This document shows, piece after piece, positions 1 through 6,352 of a stretch of DNA of 9,105 bases (position 1 is its first letter; each line of letters opens with the position of its first letter). The position numbers were made by a program, and so were the translations under genes. The DNA is from Dechloromonas sp. (lineage in GTDB: Bacteria; Pseudomonadota; Gammaproteobacteria; Burkholderiales; Rhodocyclaceae): positions 1-9,105 of the forward strand of contig JAFLDQ010000146.1 in the NCBI GenBank assembly GCA_017302355.1, in the 5' to 3' direction. The notes under the pieces were generated by a model. The model was not told the origin of the DNA, made no database searches, and saw only the letters and a list, made by a program, of their open reading frames with translations.

Positions 1-1
1 A

Positions 2-79
2 CTGCTCGCCGGAATTGTCTTCAACGACGGCGTTCCCATACCCACCAATGAAACCGAACAGCAATGGCTCGCCGCCTGA
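2..79 (+). CDS. C-terminal end of an unidentified protein (partial)
   Basis: The frame beginning at base 2 is open from the window edge to a TGA at 77-79 and gives 25 residues ending in NETEQQWLAA. The composition is protein-like and the gene lies in the same direction as the operon that follows, about 100 bp upstream of its first start codon. In many mobile elements a primase or other replication gene precedes a DUF3987 gene, but this tail is too short to assign to any family. Another frame is also open here, so the call rests on strand, position and amino-acid composition only. Confidence 0.45.
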   Translation: MLAGIVFNDGVPIPTNETEQQWLAA

Positions 80-181
80 TCAACCAATGCCACACGCATC
101 CCATACACCAGATTTGACTTTAGCTCGCGCGGATTCAGGCGGCGCTCTCCGCCGTGATGCCGCAGATGAAGGGAGCGCGTC

Positions 182-1819
182 ATGTCTGATTTCTGCGACG
201 TTCAGCACAGTCTGTCCGTGCTCGATGACATGGCGTCACGGATGCAGCGCGGCATAGCTCAACTTCCTGAGACGCGTTATCCGGCGACGCTGCACCCGAA
301 CGCACCGGGTAACGACGCCGATGATGAGCAGATTATTTGGACCGATCCCGAGCCACTGCCGAATGAAGTGGACGACATCGAACCCTTCCGTCCCGAGATG
401 CTGCCTGAGTCCCTGCGTCCGTGGATCGTGGATATTGCCGACCGTCTGCAATGCCCGCTTGATTTCGTGGCTATCCCCGCCGTAGTCAGCCTGGGGGCGG
501 TACTCGGGCGCAAGATACTGGTCAGGCCACAAGCCAGAACCCCGTGGTCTGTCGTGGCGAATGTCTGGGGCTGCATTGTTGGCAGACCTGGCAGCATGAA
601 ATCCCCGGCTGTCTCCGAAGCGATGCGCCCATTGCACCGGCTGGGCGCTCAGGCACGGGAGGCGTTCGACATCGAACGCAGCGCATGGGAAGGAGAATCT
701 GAGCTTGCCAAGCTGGCATCCACGGCAGCCAAACAGAAGGCGACAGCCAGCTTGAATAAGGGCAAGTCGGTACAGGCCAGCGACCTGCATGTCGACGTGC
801 CCGATGAGCCGGTATTGCGACGCTACACGGCGAATGACGGCAGCCTTGAAGCGTTGGGCGAACTGCTGCGTCAGAACCCGAACGGCCTGCTGATCGAACG
901 CGACGAGATAGCCAGCCTGCTCACCCACCTGGGCCAAGAAGAAAACGCCGGAGCGCGTGGCTTCTACCTGAGCGGTGCGGACGGCAAGGAGGGTTACACC
1001 TTCGACCGTATCGGACGGGGGTTGAACCTGCATGTTCCGGCGGTCTGCCTGTCGCTGCTCGGGACAACGCAGCCGGGCAAGCTGGGGGCGTTCCTGGGCG
1101 ATGCGCTACGGGGCGGCGCGAGTGACGACGGCATGATGCAGCGGTTCGGCCTGCTGGTCTGGCCTGAGCAGTCGGCAGAGTGGCGCAACGTCGACCGCTG
1201 GCCGGATAGCACGGCGCGCAACCGGGCCTATAGCGTGTTCGATCACTGCGACCGCCTGACGCCTGATTCTGTCTCCGCAGAAGATGATGAGGGTGAACGC
1301 TTCCTGCGCTTCGATCCTGCGGCGCTGGAAGCCTTCACCGAATGGCGCGGCGAACTGGAGGCCATGCTGCGTTCGTCCGACCTGCACCCGGCGCTTGAGT
1401 CGCACTTCTCCAAGTACCGGAAGACCATCCCGGCCCTGGCGCTGATCTTCCACCTGGCTGAAGGAGGCATCGGGCCAATCAGCGAAGTCTCGACACTTCG
1501 CGCTCTGGCGTGGTTCGACTACCTCGTGAGCCATGCCAAACGCTGTTACGGGGCCAGCCGCACAACCGACAGCACGGCGGCCACGCGCATCCTTGAGCGC
1601 ATCCGCAGAGGGGATATTGCCGATGGTTTCAAGGCGCGCGAATTGAAGCGTAACCAGTGGTCAGGACTGACCGATTCGGCAACGGTCGACCGGGCTTTGT
1701 TGTTGCTCTGCGACCACAGCTATCTGGTCGACATCAAGGTCCATCATGGCGGTGGGCGAGGTCGCAACACCGAGGTTTATCGCATCAATCCCAAGGTGGT
1801 GAATCATGGGATTTCGTGA
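182..1819 (+). CDS. DUF3987 (YfjI-like) primase/helicase-associated protein
   Basis: 545 residues. Residues about 60-460 resemble the DUF3987 family, found in prophages, integrative elements and islands (YfjI of E. coli prophage CP4-57 is a named member) and generally taken as a helicase-like replication ATPase partnering a primase. A P-loop-like motif VGRPGSMKSP is at 133-142, with the lysine and serine where a Walker A expects them. GLLIERDEIASLL at 235-247 looks like a Walker B strand with D241-E242, and R321 in QRFGLLVWPE could serve as a sensor or arginine finger. Residues about 465-540 look like a winged helix (ILERIRRGDI, then TVDRALLLLC and EVYRINPKV), suggesting DNA binding. The start is supported by AAGGGAG at 169-175, six bases before the ATG. 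The end overlaps the next gene by 14 bp. The family call is from remembered sequence pattern; an ATPase or helicase activity is inference. Confidence 0.85.
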   Translation: MSDFCDVQHSLSVLDDMASRMQRGIAQLPETRYPATLHPNAPGNDADDEQIIWTDPEPLPNEVDDIEPFRPEMLPESLRPWIVDIADRLQCPLDFVAIPAVVSLGAVLGRKILVRPQARTPWSVVANVWGCIVGRPGSMKSPAVSEAMRPLHRLGAQAREAFDIERSAWEGESELAKLASTAAKQKATASLNKGKSVQASDLHVDVPDEPVLRRYTANDGSLEALGELLRQNPNGLLIERDEIASLLTHLGQEENAGARGFYLSGADGKEGYTFDRIGRGLNLHVPAVCLSLLGTTQPGKLGAFLGDALRGGASDDGMMQRFGLLVWPEQSAEWRNVDRWPDSTARNRAYSVFDHCDRLTPDSVSAEDDEGERFLRFDPAALEAFTEWRGELEAMLRSSDLHPALESHFSKYRKTIPALALIFHLAEGGIGPISEVSTLRALAWFDYLVSHAKRCYGASRTTDSTAATRILERIRRGDIADGFKARELKRNQWSGLTDSATVDRALLLLCDHSYLVDIKVHHGGGRGRNTEVYRINPKVVNHGIS

Positions 1820-2411
1820 CCGCCTGCAACGCGAAATATTTACGGATATGCCTGATGTAGCACTGACAAAACTGACAAAAAACATTTCTGTCAGTGCTGT
1901 CAGTGCCGTTTCAGGTGGGCACGAAAATATTCCGCCTGTTTTTGTCAGTTTTGTCAGTGCCGATTCTGGGGTATCCAAAAATATTCGCACCTTGGAATCT
2001 GGCCCGGAATCGGCGTCGACCGCAGCGAGTGCGACCGCCCGGAACTGGCTGATTCACTACGCCGACCGCGATCCGCTACAAGTCGTGTGTGTACCCGAGG
2101 CAACCCATGCGCAGATCATGGCGTGGTATCCCGAGGCAATCGCGGCGGAACCGTTTGTCGGGCTGGCGGCTGAGGAACCGCCGAAGCCTGACACCTTCCC
2201 CGATGACCGGCGCACCTGCGACCAGTGCGCGAACCTGTTAGCGCGGCGATGCACTGCTGCGAAGCGTGGCGAGATTGTGTCGAGCCGGAACTATGAACCG
2301 ATCCGCGACCTACCCCGGCGCTGTGAGGGCTACGCACCGGGCGCGGCTGATCCCGATGGGCGACCGGGCCGCGAACGCTGGCCGGGTCTAATCCAAAAAG
2401 GAAGTGAATGA
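1806..2411 (+). CDS. Uncharacterised protein: palindromic-repeat N-terminus and four-cysteine C-terminus
   Basis: 201 residues, no function recognised. It starts inside the end of the DUF3987 gene, with AAGGTGG at 1793-1799 six bases before the ATG, so translation is probably coupled. Residues 20-60 are built from short repeats (LTKLTK, then VSAVSAVS, then VSFVSA), the direct product of the palindromic DNA array at 1831-1988. VSAVSAVSGGHENI at 29-42 and VSFVSADSGVSKNI at 47-60 are diverged copies 18 residues apart. Residues 81-117 (WLIHYADRD onward) look like a small compact domain. The C-terminus carries C138-x2-C141-x7-C149 and C173, a plausible metal or Fe-S site. I infer an ordered middle and end behind a low-complexity N-terminus whose sequence is dictated by DNA function. 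I have an unverified impression that similar LTKLTK/VSFVS peptides occur in other mobile-element proteins. Confidence 0.75.
   Translation: MGFRDRLQREIFTDMPDVALTKLTKNISVSAVSAVSGGHENIPPVFVSFVSADSGVSKNIRTLESGPESASTAASATARNWLIHYADRDPLQVVCVPEATHAQIMAWYPEAIAAEPFVGLAAEEPPKPDTFPDDRRTCDQCANLLARRCTAAKRGEIVSSRNYEPIRDLPRRCEGYAPGAADPDGRPGRERWPGLIQKGSE
1831..1988. repeat. Paired GTCAGT array with 22-bp inverted repeat and AAATATT boxes, inside coding sequence
   Basis: ACTGACA occurs at 1862-1868 and 1871-1877. Its reverse complement TGTCAGT occurs at 1889-1895, 1898-1904, 1943-1949 and 1952-1958. Each pair has a 9-bp period, which keeps the codon phase. 1860-1881 is the exact reverse complement of 1939-1960 (22 bp, 57-bp loop). 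The second and third pairs lie in diverged 54-bp direct repeats (1890 onward and 1944 onward). AAATATT occurs three times (1834-1840, 1925-1931, 1979-1985), and the outer edges are themselves roughly inverted (GCGAAATATTT against AAAATATTCGC). The layout suits iteron-like binding sites with AT-rich boxes near a replication gene, a large mRNA hairpin, or an in-frame palindromic mobile repeat. The structure is seen directly; the role is inference. Confidence 0.85.
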
Positions 2412-3226
2412 TGCGAACCATTGAAGCGGAAACCATGACCGACACGACGGTCATCACACACGATGAATCGGCACCTGTGGCGACAGTCGGCAACTATGCG
2501 GCGGTGCGGTTCAATGCCCTGCGACACGGCATTCTTTCCAAGCTGGCGGTTCTGGCACACGAAGACCGCGCCGAGTTCGACGACCTGCTGGCAACGCTGA
2601 TCGAGGAACATCGGCCGGCGGGCATGACGGAACGGCACCTGATCGAAGAGCTCGCCACAATCATCTGGCGCAAGCGGCGGGTATTGCTGGCCGAAGGCGC
2701 GAGGATCAACGAGGGCTTGAAAGGCGCGATGAATAGCGCGGCATCGGTCATCAAATCGGCGGCACCGTTCCAGCGTGGCCTGGGCGGCGAGAATGCCGAC
2801 CTGCGGGAATTCATGGAAGGCACCCCCAAAGAGATTGCCGAACGCCAGCGGGACGCGGCGCTTGATCTGGCGGCAACCCAAAAGGCGGCGGCGATACTTC
2901 GCAAGGGCGGGCCGAATGCCTACGCCAAAGCCCGGCGGGCGCTGATTCAGGATTACCGCGACTGGTGGGATGAGCATGTCGAGGAGGAATCCTACCCGGC
3001 CACTGCCGAAAGGCTGGCCGAATTCATCCGCGAATCACTGGAACCGATCTGCGCTCGCATGGCGAGGGAAGCCGAATACACCCCGGCAATCAAGGCGCAA
3101 ACCTTGGGCGAAGGGCTGCAAGCGCACCGATTGGAGACGTTGAGCCGCTACGAAACGCACCTTGACCGCAAATTTGAGCGGACATTGGCGATGCTTTTGA
3201 AGCTGAAAGACCTGCGGGGCGCATGA
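2408..3226 (+). CDS. Uncharacterised mobile-element protein with NALRHGILS motif
   Basis: 272 residues; no enzymatic family recognised. The start overlaps the previous stop (ATGA at 2408-2411), and a second ATG follows at once at 2411. AAGGAAG at 2398-2404 could serve either, so the start is uncertain by one codon. NALRHGILS lies at 36-44. A charged helical stretch follows (about 48-100, including IIWRKRRVLLAEGARI), then a mostly helical middle (about 138-230) and a basic amphipathic C-terminal helix (RYETHLDRKFERTL at 247-260). There is no signal peptide or transmembrane segment. I recall similar proteins, with NALxHGILS at the start and RYETxLDRKxER at the end, as hypothetical proteins of proteobacterial islands, but I know of no assigned function. 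The helix-rich, charged, cytosolic character and the operon suggest a nucleic-acid or replication accessory role; that is inference. Confidence 0.8.
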   Translation: MMRTIEAETMTDTTVITHDESAPVATVGNYAAVRFNALRHGILSKLAVLAHEDRAEFDDLLATLIEEHRPAGMTERHLIEELATIIWRKRRVLLAEGARINEGLKGAMNSAASVIKSAAPFQRGLGGENADLREFMEGTPKEIAERQRDAALDLAATQKAAAILRKGGPNAYAKARRALIQDYRDWWDEHVEEESYPATAERLAEFIRESLEPICARMAREAEYTPAIKAQTLGEGLQAHRLETLSRYETHLDRKFERTLAMLLKLKDLRGA

Positions 3227-3339
3227 AACCGGACACCATCAAAACCGGCGCAAGGCCAGCAACGGCAAGCGATTTGGATCAATTGGCCGATAACCATGAT
3301 GTGAACTTCCCAAATGATTTCGGCAAAATCGGAGCGTAA
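3223..3339 (+). CDS. Small coupled ORF, 38 residues, function unknown
   Basis: An ATG at 3223 overlaps the TGA of the preceding gene (ATGA, 3223-3226), and the frame stays open to TAA at 3337-3339. It gives a 38-residue soluble peptide beginning MKPDTIKTGARPATASDLDQ and ending DFGKIGA. The ATGA overlap copies the previous junction in this operon (2408-2411), which is the main reason to treat it as real. It stops four bases before the ATG of the next gene, and the ribosome binding site for that gene lies within its last codons, so it may serve mainly to couple translation. No domain or family is recognised. Confidence 0.5.
   Translation: MKPDTIKTGARPATASDLDQLADNHDVNFPNDFGKIGA
3331..3334 (+). 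promoter_or_regulatory. Ribosome binding site that selects the 3344 start
   Basis: GGAG at 3331-3334 lies nine bases before the ATG at 3344. The reading frame is open from an earlier ATG at 3314, but that start has no comparable site and would lie deep inside the 38-residue ORF. The protein beginning at 3344 opens with MGGMGSGRRN, which fits the N-terminus I recall for this family. Confidence 0.6.
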
Positions 3340-3343
3340 AAAA

Positions 3344-3988
3344 ATGGGCGGCATGGGCAGCGGGCGACGGAACCAGGGCGGAATGATCACCACGGGGGAT
3401 ATGCATCCGCTGGATATTCGTAAGCTACACCGCGATGGCCTGCTGACACCGGGCCGGGCCTTCGGCTGGCATTGGACGGTCAACGGCAGGGAGGTGGCCT
3501 CTATCCAGGCGCGAACTGAAGTCGACCGCGTGATCCTCTATTACCAGAACCGAACCAGAGGTGGCGAGTGGCAACCGATGGAGTACCCCGTCACTCTGGA
3601 ATGGACAGCCTGCCACCTTGGCGGGCAACGGGCGTGGTTCCTCTGCCCGGCCAGAGGATGCGGGCGGCGCATGGCTGTCCTCTACGGCGGTTCAATCTTC
3701 GCCTGCCGGCACTGTCACCAGTTGGCCTATGCGTGCCAGCGAGAAACGGATGATAATCGAGCGATGCGACGGGCGGACACCATCCGGCGGCGGCTTGGAT
3801 GGGGTGCAGGGATAGCGAACCCGGAAGGCGGCAAGCCCAAGGGGATGCACTGGCGCACCTTTGAACGGCTGAAAGCCGAGCATGATGCTTTTGCCAATAC
3901 GTCATGGGCGGGCGTGGCCGAGCGGCTTGGGCTGACGAAGCGGCGGCTTGGCGACTTGGGGCGTGATCTTTGTGACCTGGGCCGCTGA
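3344..3988 (+). CDS. Uncharacterised zinc-ribbon-like protein of mobile elements
   Basis: 214 residues from the chosen ATG (an in-frame ATG at 3314 would add 10). The N-terminus MGGMGSGRRN is glycine- and arginine-rich. Residues about 22-35 (LDIRKLHRDGLLTPGR) begin a segment with beta-rich character (GWHWTVNGREVASIQ, then RVILYYQNR). C101-x4-C106 (CPARGCGRR) and C121-x2-C124 (CRHCHQLAY), separated by the strand MAVLYGGSIF, form a likely single treble-clef or zinc-ribbon site. The tail from about 140 is basic and helical. I recall this pattern (GSGRxG start, 'LVRDGLL', CGRRxxxLY, CRHCxxLxY) as a widespread hypothetical protein of proteobacteria, often in islands. Nucleic-acid binding is a reasonable inference. 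The last 87 bp are overlapped antisense by the large minus-strand reading frame, which marks a likely DNA junction. Confidence 0.8.
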   Translation: MGGMGSGRRNQGGMITTGDMHPLDIRKLHRDGLLTPGRAFGWHWTVNGREVASIQARTEVDRVILYYQNRTRGGEWQPMEYPVTLEWTACHLGGQRAWFLCPARGCGRRMAVLYGGSIFACRHCHQLAYACQRETDDNRAMRRADTIRRRLGWGAGIANPEGGKPKGMHWRTFERLKAEHDAFANTSWAGVAERLGLTKRRLGDLGRDLCDLGR

Positions 3989-6352
3989 ATCTGTTTCGCA
4001 AAATCGGTGTTGGCGCCGCGCGGCAATTCTACGGAACAACTGCCGCCTCATGGCGCCCTGCATCTGCACGCGCCGGTCAATCACCGCCTCGGGCACGCCG
4101 TAGTCGGACACCACGCCGGCCTTGACCCGCTCCGGCGTGAAGCGATCGAGCAGGGATCCTGCCTTGTCGTAGAGGAAGCCCGTCGCCTTGTCCAAGCGGG
4201 TGGCTGTGGTGATGCCGCGCATGACCGCATCGACCGGCCTCCAGGTTGCCGAAGACTTGGCGATGATCGCGTCGGCGCGCTCGGCGGCCGTGGATTGCTG
4301 GGCCTGCGCGGCGGTTGCCCGCGAGAAACGCGGACGTTCTGCCGCCTCACCACGATGATGGTTCTCGATCCAGCGCAGCAAATCCTCGCGCGTTTTGACC
4401 TTCGGCATGCCACGTCCTGACAGACGCTGTTCCAGTTTCGCAACGATCGTTGCCAGGCCGCGATAGTTGTTGTTGGCGGGAGCGCCGAATTTTGCTATGA
4501 TGGGTTTGTCGGACGTAACAGGAGTAGCCGCCCTAGCATTGTGCTCAACGGTGTTGATACCTGCGCTTCCCGACACCAAGTCCCACCCCGCAAAGGTGGG
4601 ATTTGTACTTTCAGGGTTCAGTTTTCCGGTGACTGCCTCTTTCATCTGATCGGCGTCGACGTACAGCACGTCGCGATCCTTGTGCTTGCCGTTCAGCCAG
4701 TCGGCCACTACGCCATTCTCGCGCGGATAGGCCGAATTCACGATCATCGCCGGTGCGTTCCTGAACTGTCCGGTGACATCGACGTTGATGACCACCGGTC
4801 CTTTCTCCGTCAGGATGTTCGTCACCAGCGTGCAATTGCCGCGTTGCGCACGGTCGGCCACCACCATCGCCGGGCGATACAGCGCGCGCACCAGCATGGC
4901 CGGTGTCACGCCGCGCATATCCTCGGCGTGCTTGCCGAAGAACGCCTTGTTCTGCACCGTGGCGTCGATCAGCATGAAAAGCCCCTTTGCAGAGTCCATC
5001 TCCTTGCTGCCAATCGCCCCAAATACATGCGGAGCGCGTCCGAGCGCCACCATCGGCAACGATGCCTTGTCGCCCTTGATCGATTCGTTCAGATTGGAAA
5101 TCGCGCCGCCAATCCACGCCTCCAATTGTGAGCGCGGCGACACCAGCGGCAACGACAACGCCCGCGACAGCAGCGCATCGGCCGGATTCTTCTTCCGCCA
5201 CAACGCCGCCAGCTTCTCGAACAGCGGATAGTTGCGCTCGGCCAGATCGTCGATGCTCCGGTATCCGCGCGCCTTGGCCTCGGCGGTCAGCCACTTCTCC
5301 TGCTTGGTCACATCCTCGGACAGCAGGCCATCGGCCAGGCGAGTGCCAGCCATCAGCGGGCTGCCCTTGCCACTGCGCACCCACTCGCGGGCCGCGCGCA
5401 CCAGATCGGCGACAAACAGATCGGCCTGCGCCTGCTCGTCGAGACCGGCTTTCAGCCAGCCGTCGAGACGGGCCGCCAGGTTCTTGGCGCCAATCTTCTG
5501 CAGCCAGTCGCGCACCACGCCGACCACGCGCCGCCAGCCCTTGAGCGTTGCCAGTTCGGCAGTCGGCATGTCGGCCAGCACTTCCTCGGTCGCCTCGATG
5601 TTCGAGGCCAGCTTGTTGCGCGCCTTGAGCGCCGCGGCCGCCTTGCGCACGTTCTGATTGTTCATCCAGACGTGTTGCAATGCCGCATCCAGCCCTTTGC
5701 CGAGCGCGCCGCGCAGCCCGTAGTGCGTGATTTCGTGCGTCGCCAGCACATGCTCGGCGCGCGCTTCGTCGGCAATGCCGGAAGCGAACAGGTAAATCTC
5801 GCCTTCGTGCGTCGCGCCCTCGACATCCTCCCAGGCGCCGGCCCGGCGGATGAAGTCGCGCAGCGCCTTCTGCGCCGGGTCTTTGGTGGATAGCCCGTCT
5901 GGCGATTCGAGGACATGCACCTTGGGCAGGTTCTTCAGGCCGCGGCCGACGCGGTCTACCACGGCCGACAGGTCACGCAGCGCCATGCCGGAACCGTTGC
6001 CTCGGGAGAACGTCGACTTGTCCGTGCGGCCAACCGTGTCGCCCTTCTCGCCGGGAGCCTTGCTGAACCGGATGTCCGGATTGTCGGCGTCGAATGTGCC
6101 GCGATTGGCGGTCGCGGATTTGATCTGAGTTGGGGAGAAAACAATGATCTGGGTGTTCTCATCGGAATCGAAAGCATCCCAATTTGCTTTCTCCACAATC
6201 ACCCCATCCGGAATTCCTTTTGAATCAACAAAATCAATAAGCGTGCTTAAAATTTTGTTGTTGACGTTGTCCGAGCCGTATAACTTGCTATTCTCAATTT
6301 CTTTCGGGTCTGTGCTGAATAGGTCTATCTCGTTAGAAATTCCATGCGCCAC
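3902..6352 (-). CDS. Large polyvalent protein, C-terminal fragment (end of ART, metallopeptidase, BECR/MuF-C-like, start of LPD38-like)
   Basis: 816 residues from a GTG at 6352 that is probably not a natural start: the upstream frame completes the protein after a one-base frameshift. Residues 1-98 finish an ADP-ribosyltransferase domain (DGVIVEK at 49-55, IIVFSPTQIKSA at 69-80, then NPDIRFSK at 91-98). Residues about 130-265 are a metallopeptidase-like domain with HEITH at 206-210 (HExxH, followed by YGLRG) and a candidate third ligand among the glutamates of IEATEEVLAD. Residues about 437-572 resemble the MuF C-terminal/BECR fold (LVTNILTEKGPVVINVD, then NSAYPREN). Residues about 704-770 resemble the beginning of an LPD38 region (ERVKAGVVSDYGVPEAVIDR). 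After about residue 772 the sequence is arginine-rich and no longer family-like, and the last 29 codons run antisense over the 3344-3988 gene, so the natural C-terminus is lost. Such proteins are injected or transferred with phage or conjugative DNA as anti-host effectors. Domain names come from pattern recall. Confidence 0.75.
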   Translation of the reverse strand: MAHGISNEIDLFSTDPKEIENSKLYGSDNVNNKILSTLIDFVDSKGIPDGVIVEKANWDAFDSDENTQIIVFSPTQIKSATANRGTFDADNPDIRFSKAPGEKGDTVGRTDKSTFSRGNGSGMALRDLSAVVDRVGRGLKNLPKVHVLESPDGLSTKDPAQKALRDFIRRAGAWEDVEGATHEGEIYLFASGIADEARAEHVLATHEITHYGLRGALGKGLDAALQHVWMNNQNVRKAAAALKARNKLASNIEATEEVLADMPTAELATLKGWRRVVGVVRDWLQKIGAKNLAARLDGWLKAGLDEQAQADLFVADLVRAAREWVRSGKGSPLMAGTRLADGLLSEDVTKQEKWLTAEAKARGYRSIDDLAERNYPLFEKLAALWRKKNPADALLSRALSLPLVSPRSQLEAWIGGAISNLNESIKGDKASLPMVALGRAPHVFGAIGSKEMDSAKGLFMLIDATVQNKAFFGKHAEDMRGVTPAMLVRALYRPAMVVADRAQRGNCTLVTNILTEKGPVVINVDVTGQFRNAPAMIVNSAYPRENGVVADWLNGKHKDRDVLYVDADQMKEAVTGKLNPESTNPTFAGWDLVSGSAGINTVEHNARAATPVTSDKPIIAKFGAPANNNYRGLATIVAKLEQRLSGRGMPKVKTREDLLRWIENHHRGEAAERPRFSRATAAQAQQSTAAERADAIIAKSSATWRPVDAVMRGITTATRLDKATGFLYDKAGSLLDRFTPERVKAGVVSDYGVPEAVIDRRVQMQGAMRRQLFRRIAARRQHRFCETDSAAQVTKITPQVAKPPLRQPKPLGHARP
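4577..4605. repeat. Coding-embedded palindrome, CCCCGCAAAG core, copy 1
   Basis: TCCCACC (4581-4587) pairs with GGTGGGA (4595-4601) around the loop CCGCAAA. The symmetry extends to 4577-4587 against 4595-4605, with one mismatch that is a G-T pair on the plus strand. It lies within the minus-strand polyvalent gene, encoding the NPTFAGWDL area. CCCCGCAAAG followed after two bases by GGGATT (4586-4603) recurs in inverted orientation at 6721-6737. Confidence 0.6.

Noticed and set aside
114..142. Promoter for the plus-strand operon with TTGACT at 114-119
   Set aside because: No acceptable -10 hexamer lies 16-18 bases downstream; the region there is GC-rich (around AGGCGG).
15..257. 80-residue open frame at the left edge
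   Set aside because: It overlaps the start of the DUF3987 gene by about 75 bp in another frame, has no ribosome binding site, and its composition is shadow-like.
1831..1988. Integron attC site or CRISPR-like array at the GTCAGT repeats
   Set aside because: No attC core sites and no regular repeat/spacer structure; the 9-bp period pairs and long inverted repeat fit iteron-like or palindromic elements better.
3985..4030. Bidirectional terminator between convergent genes, using GCCGCGCGGC near 4014
   Set aside because: A short GC palindrome without a T-run on either strand; it does not meet the usual pattern of an intrinsic terminator.
4007..5657. Several plus-strand open frames (for example 4007-4420, 4541-5131, 5232-5657) opposite the polyvalent gene
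   Set aside because: They are antisense to a frame with clear domain motifs, are rich in arginine, serine and proline as expected of GC-rich shadow frames, and lack convincing ribosome binding sites.
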